Shown piece by piece: positions 8,701 to 16,701 of a stretch of 64,000 nucleotides of DNA. Source of the stretch: Trichlorobacter thiogenes (GTDB lineage Bacteria > Desulfobacterota > Desulfuromonadia > Geobacterales > Pseudopelobacteraceae); contig NZ_FUWR01000010.1 of assembly GCF_900167465.1 (NCBI RefSeq), positions 1 through 64,000 on the forward strand, in the 5' to 3' direction. The notes below the pieces were generated by a model. That model ran no database searches. It was not told the origin of the DNA and was given only the letters and a program-made list of their open reading frames with translations. Both the position numbers and the translations under genes were made by a program. Within the stretch, counting starts at the first letter, position 1. Each line of letters opens with the position of its first letter.

Positions 8701-9082
8701 GTTCCGGGATAATGCCGTACTTGGCCGGGGCAAAAAAGGCACTGTGGGTGGCCATCATAAACAGGATCAGGTAGAGCAGCCAGGCGATCCCCTTGGCAAA
8801 GGCCAGCACCGCCAGCAGGGTTACCACAACCTCTAATAGCTTGACCCCGACGCTGACCCGCGCCTTGCTGTAGCGGTCAGCCAGCCCGCCTGCCGGTGCG
8901 GAGAACAGCAGAAACGGCAGCACAAAGGCAACCCCGGCCGATGCCGTGATAATCCCGGCCTTTTCCGGTCCCTGTAGATGGATCAGGAAGAAGACAATCA
9001 ACAGCTTCAGGATGTTGTCGTTCATGGCCCCCAGAAACTGGGTGGCGTTCAGGGCGGTTAAGCCGCGGGACAGCTTTGGCAT
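5738..9082 (-). CDS. aas: Fused lysophospholipid transporter / acyltransferase / acyl-ACP ligase
   Basis: This is a three-part protein of 1114 aa. Residues 1 to about 400 form an MFS transporter like LplT (MPKLSRGLTALNATQFLGAM, many membrane helices). Residues 410-600 form a PlsC-type acyltransferase with the HX4D motif in NHVSWID (near 440) and the FAEGEITRHG motif. Residues 620-1114 form an AMP-forming ligase with FSSGSTGTPKG (near 768), GYGATELSP and YNTGDIG. In E. coli LplT flips lyso-PE inward and Aas re-acylates it; here both steps are in one inner-membrane chain. The start at 9082 has GAGG 8 bases upstream; a longer frame to 9160 lacks this. The gene's 3' end is partly repeated at 3347-3480. 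Confidence 0.9.
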   Translation of the reverse strand: MPKLSRGLTALNATQFLGAMNDNILKLLIVFFLIHLQGPEKAGIITASAGVAFVLPFLLFSAPAGGLADRYSKARVSVGVKLLEVVVTLLAVLAFAKGIAWLLYLILFMMATHSAFFAPAKYGIIPELAPREELSRANGLIESFTFLAIIFGTALASVLTQAASGRFWLAACFCLLVAIIGLLCSLQLPKVAAAAPERRIRIFPAEIFRTLQHVWHDRWLMLAIIGSAWFMLVGAFTQLNLIGYGIQQLGMTADNSNYLFLASALGIAGGSLLAAKLSGKDVEFGIVPLGAIGLTIAPILLHNAPPNLPTVLAIIVLFGISAGLFSLPLQTFIQMRSEPAIRGEVLAASSFVNWVGILIAAGLTYLFSGPMHMTAAQGFSVMGLITLLLTLVTIRYLPDFLLRFVALAVMNLLYKIRVDGKDNVPLEGPALLVANHVSWIDALLLVATQTRRIRFVMDRSIYETPALNPLFRLMGVIPVSAKDGIAGFKEFLRATKQVLDEGYLVCIFAEGEITRHGSLNAFRPGFARIAQATGVPIIPAYIGGAWGNIFSYARNRHIYLNRYPMHILFGTPLAADLATQARTAVMELSVRYFEARKHQRLPLADAFVRTARSNWSHPAVNDTTGKSLTYGQLLTGSLLVKNRLQPLLSGKQVGILLPPSAAGFTANIALTLLGKVPVNLNYTASRDAFASSLEQAEISCVVTSKKVLEKLPDLPMPERIILLEEVMQGLGSLEKLKSLAVAKLAPLAALVAGNPAPDDTATIIFSSGSTGTPKGVMLSHHNILSNIESLRAVFQPNQNDRVAAVLPLFHSLGFTGTLWLPLLSGFSSACHSNPLEATQVVKLVRNEKASILIATPTFLSAYLRKADPEDFKSLRLVITGAEKLKTELANAFEEKFNLRPLEGYGATELSPVISLNIPDVEIGGIRQKGQLPGSVGRPIPGVAVRISDPESGVLLADGKPGLIEVSGPNLMTGYLGKPDETAKVIRNGWYNTGDIGYINDQGFVVITDRLARFSKIGGEMIPHGAVEERLLAALASTDLLLAVTAVPDEKKGERIAVVFDQTQLDEAKVKQAIEQAELPNLWKPSLLVTAEAIPLLGSGKLDLKGLKKLAEMAI

Positions 9083-9178
9083 GGGGAAAACCTCGCGTAG
9101 AGAGTGTGTCAGTGATGTCCATAAACAGGGGATGCGGAGATAATAGCACAGTAATTCCATGATCGCACCGCCGGATGG

Positions 9179-9349
9179 TCAGATTTTTATATGTGGCCCT
9201 TGGGCCAGGCCCCTGAGTGCGCCAGCAGCTGCCTTCTTGATGGTCCGTTTGCCGTGATGCTTTTTGATGGTCTCGGACAGGGTGATGATGGTCATCAACA
9301 GGATCAGCGGAACCGTTGCTATCAGCAGTCGTAGGGTAAGTGTGTGCAT
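9179..9349 (-). CDS. Small single-span membrane protein (56 aa)
   Basis: A perfect AAAGGAGG Shine-Dalgarno sequence lies 5 bases before the ATG at 9349. The product starts MHTLTLRLLIATVPLILLM, a hydrophobic helix, and ends in a basic tail (KKHHGKRTIKKAAAGALRG). This gives an inner-membrane peptide with a positively charged cytoplasmic end. No family recognised. The longer frame to 9514 has no credible start. It lies just upstream of aas on the same strand. Confidence 0.6.
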   Translation of the reverse strand: MHTLTLRLLIATVPLILLMTIITLSETIKKHHGKRTIKKAAAGALRGLAQGPHIKI

Positions 9350-9571
9350 GGCGTCCTCCTTTGTCGTTCTTGCTGTTGTAATTAGCAGGGAGGATGCCAA
9401 ATTCTGCTGATCGTGTAACTGGCTTGATTTGTTGTCTGTTGTGTCGTTTTTGGTGCGTATTGTGGTTGGTGTGCGTTGAGGTGTGTGTGCATTAAATGTG
9501 ATGTGTAGGTGCAATTTATGTATTGATTGGTCTGCTTGCCAAGGCTCAAAAGTAGCGGTATTCTAGGCAGC

Positions 9572-10030
9572 ATGGAAACCAAGGGACCGGCAGCATTCAA
9601 ATACAAGGTGGAAGGCAGCAGTAACGCGACACTGGTGGCGATACTGATTACCTGCCTGTTTGGCTCGATTATTTGCGCTGCAAACTTCAGTGCCTGGTGT
9701 CTGCTGGGACTGCTGGTGCCGCTGGGGATTGCCATCTACCTGGTCCGGGAAGGGATGCGTAAAACCCTGATCATTGCTCCCCGCTACCTGATTGTGGGGG
9801 AGGGGATCATCTACTACAGCTCTGTGGCCAAGGCACAGCTGGACCGGAAACGACAGGTCCTGACCCTGTTTTCAGAAAAGGGCAAGCGGTTGGCGATTGA
9901 GGCAGAGAAGTTCCCCACCAATGCCCGCAAGGATTTCAAGATCAAGGCCAACAAGACCGCCAAGTTTGACAAGGCCTGCGAGAAGATTCTGGCACGGCTT
10001 TCAGGAGTAACCCCTGACATCATCGGCTGA
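9572..10030 (+). CDS. Hypothetical membrane protein upstream of radical SAM gene
   Basis: The 152-aa protein (from METKGPAAFKYKVEG) has two closely spaced membrane helices (about residues 20-60) and a cytoplasmic C-terminal domain rich in Lys/Arg and beta-strand patterns (TLIIAPRYLIVGEGIIYYSS), reminiscent of PH-like or YcxB-like membrane-anchored domains; that likeness is weak. The ATG at 9572 has AGG 4 bases before it. The 3' end overlaps the open frame of the downstream radical SAM gene, so the two are probably translated in a coupled way. Confidence 0.65.
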   Translation: METKGPAAFKYKVEGSSNATLVAILITCLFGSIICAANFSAWCLLGLLVPLGIAIYLVREGMRKTLIIAPRYLIVGEGIIYYSSVAKAQLDRKRQVLTLFSEKGKRLAIEAEKFPTNARKDFKIKANKTAKFDKACEKILARLSGVTPDIIG

Positions 10031-10073
10031 AGATAGCCCTGCCATCCGGCAGTTTTCCCGGCATATCCACCTT

Positions 10074-11858
10074 TTGTATGTGCCCACCCTCTGCTGCAAT
10101 CTTTCCTGTCGCTACTGCTATCTGGGCAGCCAGACTGATCCAACCACCCTGAAGCTGGATGCAGGCAGGGCCGTGGCCACCTTGCAGCAGGCACTGCAGC
10201 GGTTTTTGGATGCCGGCGTGTTGCCGTTTAATGTCTCGCTGCATGGCGGCGAGGTGACCACGCTGCCGCCAAAGGTGCTGGATCAGCTGTTCAGCACCAT
10301 CAACCGCCATTATCTGGATCACTTTGACCAGCTGAATGCCCTGGGCTACCGTAAATCAGCCCCCCATCTGAAGACTAACCTGTTTAACTTCCACAAACTG
10401 TATGACCTGTTTGACCAGCATCGGGTCTCCATCAGCGCCAGTATTGATCTGCCGTTGTCGCTGCATGCAAAGTACCGGGTTGATCGTCGTGGCCGGTTAT
10501 GGCTGAACCGTACCATTGAAAACCTGCGTCTGCTGGCCCGTTATCCCCACAGCAAGAAGATCTCAGCAACCCTTTACAAAGAACATCTGCAGGATATCCC
10601 GGCCCTGATTGATGATATCTGGACCATCCACCGCGAGCTGGGCTTTGATATGAACAACTTCAACATCATGTTCGGGTTCGGCTCAGAGTTGAACTGCCAG
10701 AAGTTCGGGGGAGAGCCTGAGCTTGGCCTGCAGCAGGCCTCTGAGGCAGAACAGTTGCAACTGTACCATGCCCTGCATAAAGCCTTTGGCGGAACAGAAC
10801 TGGAAGAAGGGTTACGGCGTAACTGGTTTGATGAGTTTAAGCCCAGCTACTGCACCAATGCCTTTAACTGTGGTGAGCGGTTTTATCTGCTGCAGTCTGA
10901 TGGTGCAATCTGGTCCTGCGTGCGGGGGCAGGGGCTGGAGCAGCTGCAGTACGGCAACATCTTTGCTGACGGTGTGGAGGATATCCTGGCTGAAGGCAGT
11001 CGCAGGGTTCGGTTACTGCACCAGCAGCAGGGGCTTGATCCTGACTGCCGGGCCTGCGAGTATCTGCAGATCTGCCACACCGGCTGCCCGGCAGTTAAGC
11101 TGCAGAACCGGTCGGGCAAATCCTACACCTGTGCCCTGCAAAAGGCGATCTATCGGGATAATCCCGCCTCGTACCCGCCGCTGTACGGTGGCGATCAGGC
11201 TGCTGCGGCACGGGAGTATCTGTTGGGGATGCATCCGGCCCTGCTGCAGGATCTGGTGGCGCAGGAGCAGCCGAAGAGCCCGGTGGTACTGATCCCGGCA
11301 GAACTGTATGACCAGAAGAATAGCCTGCAGGCCTTGATTACAGCTGATCCGCTGCTGCAGCAACTGTACAGCCCGGATGCCTTTCTGCTGGAGCTGAATG
11401 GTGAGTTGATTCCGCTGCAGTCCCAGATTCTTGCGCCACAACGCAGCCTCTACAGCATCGGCAAGGATGATCAACTGCTGCTGCATATCCGGCGCTCTCT
11501 GTTTGAGGCCAACTGCAGTGAGCTGATCCGCAATACCCTGTATATTCAGCTGTTGAGGGATACCACCGTGGTCTATGGTGATGAGCAGCGCAGCAAGCAG
11601 GAACATCTGATCACCCACCAGATCTTCCATAACCTGCTGCAGCCTGACCTGCTGCTGGGGGAAGAATGGCTGGCTGCAGACCTTGCCGGATTGCTGCAGG
11701 TAAACAGCCGGTATTTTATCAAAAACGTACTCAATAATTTGTTCGTGACCACCGGCCAGCTGCGGGAGTATCATTATCAGAAGCAGAAGAACAACGCCTT
11801 TTACCATATCCAGGCCATCAACCTACCGTTTCAGAACTTTGAATTCTATTGGGATTAA
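10074..11858 (+). CDS. Radical SAM/SPASM domain protein
   Basis: CNLSCRYCYLG is the CxxxCxxC [4Fe-4S] motif that binds S-adenosylmethionine, and SLHGGEVTTLP is the GGE motif. The C-terminal SPASM region has CVRG, CRACEYLQICHTGCPAV and a final CALQK, enough Cys for auxiliary clusters. Some 200 further residues follow, which I do not recognise. SPASM enzymes mostly modify ribosomal peptides or proteins. The TTG at 10074 is a conservative start without Shine-Dalgarno. The frame is open upstream to 10011 and encodes HIHLL just before YVPTL, the usual first strand of the barrel. A CTG at 10014 sits 6 bases after AGGAG, so translation probably begins there, overlapping the preceding gene. The next gene follows after 20 bases. 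Confidence 0.85.
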   Translation: MYVPTLCCNLSCRYCYLGSQTDPTTLKLDAGRAVATLQQALQRFLDAGVLPFNVSLHGGEVTTLPPKVLDQLFSTINRHYLDHFDQLNALGYRKSAPHLKTNLFNFHKLYDLFDQHRVSISASIDLPLSLHAKYRVDRRGRLWLNRTIENLRLLARYPHSKKISATLYKEHLQDIPALIDDIWTIHRELGFDMNNFNIMFGFGSELNCQKFGGEPELGLQQASEAEQLQLYHALHKAFGGTELEEGLRRNWFDEFKPSYCTNAFNCGERFYLLQSDGAIWSCVRGQGLEQLQYGNIFADGVEDILAEGSRRVRLLHQQQGLDPDCRACEYLQICHTGCPAVKLQNRSGKSYTCALQKAIYRDNPASYPPLYGGDQAAAAREYLLGMHPALLQDLVAQEQPKSPVVLIPAELYDQKNSLQALITADPLLQQLYSPDAFLLELNGELIPLQSQILAPQRSLYSIGKDDQLLLHIRRSLFEANCSELIRNTLYIQLLRDTTVVYGDEQRSKQEHLITHQIFHNLLQPDLLLGEEWLAADLAGLLQVNSRYFIKNVLNNLFVTTGQLREYHYQKQKNNAFYHIQAINLPFQNFEFYWD

Positions 11859-11878
11859 GCAGGATAGCGAGACAGAAT

Positions 11879-12334
11879 ATGTCATCAAAAAACCTTGAAA
11901 AAATTGCGGCAAACGTGGAGCGGTTTATGAATCTGGTGGGGATACCGGATGATAAGAAGCGTGTCCAGATAGAGGAGGAGCTGGTGAGCCGGATGGCTGG
12001 CAGCGCGGATAAAAAGCCGTCGCTGGTTTTTGCCCAGGACCATCTCTATCTTTACAATGACAAAACCCTGGTCAAAGACTATCCCGGCCTTGGAGCAAAC
12101 GGTGACCGGGTGCTGCAGTGCGATGCCAAAAAGATCTCAATCCTGGACCGCCAGGCCTTCCTGAGCAATAAGACCATCCTGATCACCGGCGCAGTGGCAG
12201 CCGCAGCCCTGACAGGCGCTGCGCTGGCTGAGGCAGAACAGCGCAAACGTCAGAGCAACAGTGAAGTCTCTTACAGCAACAACAATAATAATAACAATAA
12301 CAACAATAATAATAACAACAATAACAACGGATAA
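11879..12334 (+). CDS. Hypothetical protein with poly-asparagine C-terminus
   Basis: The 151-aa product (from MSSKNLEKIAANVERF) has a charged N-terminal domain, one hydrophobic stretch (ILITGAVAAAALTGAALAE, about residues 99-117), a basic segment (EQRKRQSNSE) and then 17 consecutive Asn and a final Gly. The upstream frame to 11849 overlaps the radical SAM gene; I chose the ATG at 11879, with weak GAGA upstream. It lies 20 bases behind the radical SAM/SPASM gene, so it could be that enzyme's substrate, by analogy with low-complexity tails in known radical-SAM peptide systems. That role is inference. Confidence 0.65.
   Translation: MSSKNLEKIAANVERFMNLVGIPDDKKRVQIEEELVSRMAGSADKKPSLVFAQDHLYLYNDKTLVKDYPGLGANGDRVLQCDAKKISILDRQAFLSNKTILITGAVAAAALTGAALAEAEQRKRQSNSEVSYSNNNNNNNNNNNNNNNNNG
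12278..12328 (+). repeat. AAC/AAT trinucleotide tract encoding 17 Asn
   Basis: Seventeen uninterrupted Asn codons (nine AAC, eight AAT in irregular order). The codon mix argues against a fresh slippage product and for some retention of the peptide sequence. Confidence 0.9.
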
Positions 12335-12337
12335 AGC

Positions 12338-13567
12338 TTAACCGCCAAACAGCATCCCGGCAATGGCAGCATTGAGCAGATTTGCCAATGTCGCAGCCAG
12401 TACGCACCGCAGACCAAGCCGCGCAACATCACTCCGCCGCGTAGGAGCCAACTCACCGATTCCGCCAATCTGAATACCAACTGAGGTAAAGTTGGCAAAC
12501 CCGGTCAGGGCAAAGCAGGTCAGCATAAACCCTTTTGGTGAAAGAGCTGTGTCCTTCAATCCACCAAACCCGATCACCTCGTTAAAAGCGATCTTCTGCC
12601 CAAGTAATTTAGCAAATCCCATGACATCCGTTGACGGCACACCAACAATATAGGCAGCAGGGGCAAACAGCCAGCTCAGGATAGTTTCAAGGTCGGAATG
12701 GTTGCTGCTTAACGATACAATCAGCCAGTTTAAAAGGTGAATCAACGGGATGAATCCCAGCAGCATAACCGAGATAGCCACCACCACCTTATAGCCATCC
12801 ATCGCCCCTTTACCAGCTGCATCCAGCAGGTTGATACCGGCTTGGTAATCTGTATGGACTACCGCTTCATCTCTGACCGAGTCTTCCTGCTCAGGCACCA
12901 GCAGCTTTGCAAAGACCATTGCAGCAGGTGCGGCCATGATGTTTGCAGCAAGGACATACTCAATTTTGGCGCCCATGCTGGCATAGATAATCGGCATGCC
13001 AGCTCCAACCGTGGACATGCCAACCACCATGATCTGAAAAAGCTGGGATTCAGTCAGATTTTTGATGTACGGCGCAACGGTCATGGCGCCCTGCACCTGA
13101 CCAACAAAGATATTACTTGAGGCTACCGTTGCCTCCGGTCCGGTCAGACCGAATAACATCCTGAAGAGCCAGGCCATCCCCCTTACCACCCGCTGCATGA
13201 TCTGCAGGTAGTAAAGCAGATTGATCAACACGGCAAAGAAGACGATCTGCATCAATGCCTGCAATACAAAGACATAGCTTGATCCCTGAAAGCCGGGTAT
13301 CGCACTGAACCCGCCGAACAACGGTCCGAAGACAAACTTGATCCCCTCATCGGCAAATTTCATGATCTTGAGCAGCCCGCTGCTTAGCAGCCCAAATGCC
13401 GCTTTCCCGAACGGCGTATGCAGCACCAGAAAGGCAAACAGCAGGTTAAAGGCCAGCGCAGTGCCGATCGGCTTCCAGCGGATATCCTTGCGGGAGCAGG
13501 AGCAGAGTGTCGCTATCAGGATCAAGGCAGCAACGCCGACAATGCCTCTCAGGATATGTTCAGGCAC
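12338..13567 (-). CDS. Concentrative nucleoside transporter (NupC/CNT family)
   Basis: The 409-aa protein has 8-10 hydrophobic helices and the CNT signatures GLTGPEATVASSNIFVGQVQ and MSTVGAGMPIIYASMGA, plus the late segment CFALTGFANFTSVGIQIGGIG. Members import nucleosides with H+ or Na+ across the inner membrane. The start is a GTG with AAAGGAG 6 bases upstream, and it overlaps the last 8 bases of the sigma-54-type regulator gene, so the two form an operon and the regulator may control nucleoside uptake. It ends 3 bases from the convergent poly-Asn gene with no clear terminator between them. Confidence 0.9.
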   Translation of the reverse strand: MPEHILRGIVGVAALILIATLCSCSRKDIRWKPIGTALAFNLLFAFLVLHTPFGKAAFGLLSSGLLKIMKFADEGIKFVFGPLFGGFSAIPGFQGSSYVFVLQALMQIVFFAVLINLLYYLQIMQRVVRGMAWLFRMLFGLTGPEATVASSNIFVGQVQGAMTVAPYIKNLTESQLFQIMVVGMSTVGAGMPIIYASMGAKIEYVLAANIMAAPAAMVFAKLLVPEQEDSVRDEAVVHTDYQAGINLLDAAGKGAMDGYKVVVAISVMLLGFIPLIHLLNWLIVSLSSNHSDLETILSWLFAPAAYIVGVPSTDVMGFAKLLGQKIAFNEVIGFGGLKDTALSPKGFMLTCFALTGFANFTSVGIQIGGIGELAPTRRSDVARLGLRCVLAATLANLLNAAIAGMLFGG

Positions 13568-15152
13568 GGTTCTCTCCTTTGTGTTGCAGACAGCTCATCA
13601 GGGTGTTGTAGCTGCATCCCAGAGCCTCAGCCAGTTTGGTCGGCTGGATAGCGTCACGCCCACCAAGTGAATTGACGATATGCTGCACAAAGGCCGGTTG
13701 CAGCTCTTTTAAGGTGATGTTGTGCTGTTTCAAGTCATCCATGCAGGCAACAGGTACTGTGAAGCGTTGCCAATCATCATCAGCGCTACTTCCTGAGTCT
13801 TGTCTGCCGCGTATTTCCTGAAAGATATCGTCACCCAACAGCACCAGCCGTTTGATCAGGGTTGACAACTCCCGCATGTTGCCGGGCCAGCTGTATCCGG
13901 CAAGACAGGCGGCATGTTCAGGCTCGGAAAGCTTTTTCCAGATCTCACGGATAGCATCAGGTGTCAGGATCTGTTGCCCTTCTGCCGTAATGATTGGACG
14001 CCACATCAGGCGGTAGGCCAGGTTGCAGGCGATATTGGCAATGTCGCGCTGCTTCATCTGTCGTAGCGGAACCGTATGCAGCTCAACGTCCGCAACACGG
14101 TAATATAGATCCTGGCGTAGTGTGCCCATTCGTCCGGCCTGTGCTGCTGAAATAACCCGGACACTGGCACGCATGGTCTTGGTGCCGCCCAGTCGGGTGT
14201 AGGTGCCGTCCTGCAGGAAGCGCAACAGCTTTGCCTGCACGCGGGGAGCCATCTCCGGTAGTTCATCCAGAAACAGCGTGCCGCCATCGGCCTCTTCAAC
14301 CAGCCCCTTTTTCATCCGCTTGGCATCGGTAAACGCACCCAGTTCATGGCCAAACAGCTCTGACTCCAGCCGCTCACCCTCAAAAAAAGCGCAGTTCAGC
14401 GCCAGAAACGGTTTGTCATAACGGGTGCTGTAGTCGTGAAGATACCAAGCCAGTGACTCCTTGCCGGTGCCGGTTTCGCCGATGATCAGGGTGTTCAGGC
14501 CGGAACGCCCTACCTGAACCGCCCTTTCCCGCAGCAGATCAATGGCGTTGGGATTAGCTTTGCGCTCCAGGGCAAAGTTGCCGCCTGCCATATCCGGCTC
14601 ATCCCGCTCATAGAAAATTTGTGACCGGGCGATGTCAGATTCTGAAAGCCGCGTATGGCGCAACTTTTTAAAGACTTCAGCAAAGACGACAAGCGGGCAT
14701 TCACCGCCGATCAAGACCCGCATCAGTCGGTACTGTATCCAGCGGCGTTCCGCCAGGGTGGTGCCGTGTTTGGTGTCAACAGGTTCCCAAGGGGCATGGC
14801 GTGATGCCTCGTACAGGTTCACTTCGGCGACAACGCCAACACGTTTGGTCCAACCAGCAATCTCGGGAGAATATTGTGAATATGAAACCTTGATGCGGCT
14901 GCGCAGGGTAGCTGATTGGGAGGATAGCAACTTGCCAGCCTGATCCAGCACGGCTGTTTCCATATGCAGGAGAGCGATCAGGGCCTGATCCTGCTCCCCC
15001 ATGGTTCCAACAAGCAGATTCAGCTTTTCAAGCAGATTCCCGGAATGGATATGCTCAACATGCTTTGCATAGCGTTCATGTCTGCGTACCTCATGAAGCG
15101 CACGTGAAACTGACGGCTCCCAAAAATCGCAGAATATGTGCAGTGTCTTCAT
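13560..15152 (-). CDS. Sigma-54-interacting transcriptional regulator
   Basis: The central AAA+ domain has Walker A GETGTGKE, Walker B GGTLFLDEL and the region ELFGHELGAFTDAKRMKKG. The sigma-54 contact loop here reads GAFTDA instead of the usual GAFTGA. The N-terminal 200 residues (HIFCDFWEPSVSRALHEVRR) are not a REC, GAF or PAS domain that I recognise and are vaguely RtcR-like in layout. The C-terminus (TKLAEALGCSYNTLMSCL) is a helix-turn-helix. I placed the start at 15152, behind a GGGATGGA-like ribosome site; the frame upstream to 15401 is AT-rich and looks non-coding. It overlaps the nucleoside transporter gene and is divergent from an XRE regulator. Confidence 0.85.
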   Translation of the reverse strand: MKTLHIFCDFWEPSVSRALHEVRRHERYAKHVEHIHSGNLLEKLNLLVGTMGEQDQALIALLHMETAVLDQAGKLLSSQSATLRSRIKVSYSQYSPEIAGWTKRVGVVAEVNLYEASRHAPWEPVDTKHGTTLAERRWIQYRLMRVLIGGECPLVVFAEVFKKLRHTRLSESDIARSQIFYERDEPDMAGGNFALERKANPNAIDLLRERAVQVGRSGLNTLIIGETGTGKESLAWYLHDYSTRYDKPFLALNCAFFEGERLESELFGHELGAFTDAKRMKKGLVEEADGGTLFLDELPEMAPRVQAKLLRFLQDGTYTRLGGTKTMRASVRVISAAQAGRMGTLRQDLYYRVADVELHTVPLRQMKQRDIANIACNLAYRLMWRPIITAEGQQILTPDAIREIWKKLSEPEHAACLAGYSWPGNMRELSTLIKRLVLLGDDIFQEIRGRQDSGSSADDDWQRFTVPVACMDDLKQHNITLKELQPAFVQHIVNSLGGRDAIQPTKLAEALGCSYNTLMSCLQHKGENRA

Positions 15153-15291
15153 GATATCCATCCCAAATATATTTCGAAAATATATAGCTAGTATTTCAAT
15201 ATTTGAAAACATATTTCTTGGTTTGTTGTGGGTAAATAGTTGTTTGATGTTTAACATGTTGAAATCGTAGATTTTGTTGTGATGTCGGTGA

Positions 15292-15307
15292 TTGGCATGG
15301 GTTTTGT
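15292..15307 (+). promoter_or_regulatory. Possible sigma-54 (-24/-12) promoter
   Basis: TTGGCATGGGTTTTGT resembles the TTGGCAC-N5-TTGC consensus: the GG of the -24 element is intact, and the -12 element reads TTGT rather than TTGC. It points to the XRE gene, 118 bases downstream, in the gap shared with the sigma-54 activator. It is a single imperfect match in AT-rich DNA. Confidence 0.3.
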
Positions 15308-15424
15308 TGTAGGTTTGCAAACCCTCAGTTGTTTTTGGTGGTCTTGTTTTTAAACTGTTGGTTTGTGGTAGCCGGTAAACAGTTAGAAGTATTTTAACCA
15401 CCCCTTTAAAAGTACGAGGTCAGC

Positions 15425-15766
15425 TTGCCTATGCAGTTGCAGCCAGTTGAGAAACTTTCAGATGTCGGCATGAGAATACGACAGTTCCGTCAGGATGCCG
15501 GGCTTAGCCAGGAAAAACTGGCCGAACTGGTCGGCGTTACCCCCCAGCAGATTCAGAAATACGAAACATCCAAAACCAGAATTTCCACCGACAAACTACA
15601 GATTATCGCAGCAGCACTGAAAATCCATGTGGCAGATTTTTTCAGTGATCGCAGCCATCTTACGCTAAACGCGCCTGAGACCCTGTTTATCAAAAAACTG
15701 CGCAAAGTGCGCGACCCGGAAGTGCATGAAAGTCTTGGTGTTTTGTTGGACAGGCTGGCGAGATAA
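15425..15766 (+). CDS. XRE-family transcriptional regulator
   Basis: Residues 12-65 form a Cro/CI-type helix-turn-helix (MRIRQFRQDAGLSQEKLAEL, VGVTPQQIQKYETSKTRI). The rest (FFSDRSHLTLNAPETLFIKKLRKV) is short, with no peptidase or ligand domain. The TTG start at 15425 has GAGG 5 bases upstream; an ATG at 15431 is the alternative. The gene is divergent from the sigma-54-type regulator, with about 270 bases of AT-rich DNA between them, so cross-control is plausible. Confidence 0.8.
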   Translation: MPMQLQPVEKLSDVGMRIRQFRQDAGLSQEKLAELVGVTPQQIQKYETSKTRISTDKLQIIAAALKIHVADFFSDRSHLTLNAPETLFIKKLRKVRDPEVHESLGVLLDRLAR

Positions 15767-15888
15767 GCTTGTGGCAGTTCAAGGAAGGATTTGGTGAGTG
15801 ATGTCGTTAGCCAGCAATGTGTCATGTATAGTCGTTAGTGAAACGACAGCTTGTATAAAGCTGCGAATTTAAAAGGAAAGGATGTGTT

Positions 15889-16599
15889 ATGAAAAAATCA
15901 GTTCTTTGTTTGTTGTCGGTTGTTTTGTTTGCGTCATCTGGATGGGCCTCTGAAAAGCCAAGTATGGCTGTTTTGGATTTTACGAACAACACGAATGCGT
16001 ATTGGTGGAAACCGGGGGTTGGTAGGGATTTGGCTAATATGCTTACCAATGAACTGGCTTCATCAAAAAAGTTCAGGATGCTTGAAAGAAAGAAAATTAG
16101 TTCTGTCATAGGCGAGCTTGATTTCAATGAGTCAAAATATGTCGATAAATCAACAAAGCAGAAAATCGGGAAGATAAAGGGGGCAAAGTATCTGGTAACC
16201 GCCTCGGTAACTTCCTTTGAGGAGAACACAGAAGGTTCAAATAGTAATTTCAATTTTATGGGATTTGGTGTTGGCCAGAAATCTCAAAAAGCCTCTTTGT
16301 CGGTTGACCTCCGCATTATTGAAACTGAAACAGGTGAAATTGTTGATACCCGTACTATTGAAGGCACCTCTGAGAGTAAGTCAACCGGTTTTTCCGGCAG
16401 CTTTATGGGGGTCGGAGGTTCTACAGGTGAAAACAAAAAGACACCTGCCAGCAAGGCCATTAGGGGCGCTGTAATCCGTATTGCAGATTATCTGGTTTGC
16501 TCAATGGTGGACAAAACCCCTGAATGCCTTGCTGAGTTTGGTGCGGCAGAAGACCGTAGAAAAGCTAAAACACGTGATTCAATTGGCTTGGACGAGTAG
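15889..16599 (+). CDS. CsgG-like periplasmic/outer-membrane protein
   Basis: A signal peptide (MKKSVLCLLSVVLFASSGWA) is followed by SMAVLDFTNNTNAYWWKPG and LANMLTNELASSKKFRMLER, then GAKYLVTASVTSFEE and SLSVDLRIIETETGEIVDTR. This is the pattern of CsgG/curli-assembly-like proteins (PF03783). No lipobox is present, and at 236 aa it lacks much beyond the core, so it is unlikely to be the curli pore itself. AAGGAAAGGA lies just upstream of the ATG. No csgA, csgB, csgE or csgF is nearby, which leaves the role open. Confidence 0.8.
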   Translation: MKKSVLCLLSVVLFASSGWASEKPSMAVLDFTNNTNAYWWKPGVGRDLANMLTNELASSKKFRMLERKKISSVIGELDFNESKYVDKSTKQKIGKIKGAKYLVTASVTSFEENTEGSNSNFNFMGFGVGQKSQKASLSVDLRIIETETGEIVDTRTIEGTSESKSTGFSGSFMGVGGSTGENKKTPASKAIRGAVIRIADYLVCSMVDKTPECLAEFGAAEDRRKAKTRDSIGLDE

Positions 16600-16701
16600 T
16601 TTTGCGGTTTCCCGGAGATCTTTACGTTTCCTTTGGGCCATTAGACCTGAGATGTGCAGTGTTCGTTACTTTAACATTACGATAATAGGAAGGAATAAAT
16701 T

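Noticed and set aside
12278-12328. Poly-Asn tract as a sequencing or assembly artefact
   Set aside because: AAC and AAT codons alternate irregularly and the frame stays open to a proper stop codon.
15153-15401. N-terminal extension of the sigma-54 regulator up to 15401
   Set aside because: The added 83 codons are AT-rich, low in complexity and have no homology pattern; a plausible start with a ribosome site lies at 15152.
15889-16599. Curli secretion locus
   Set aside because: Only a CsgG-like fold is present; no lipobox and no csgA, csgB, csgE or csgF neighbours.
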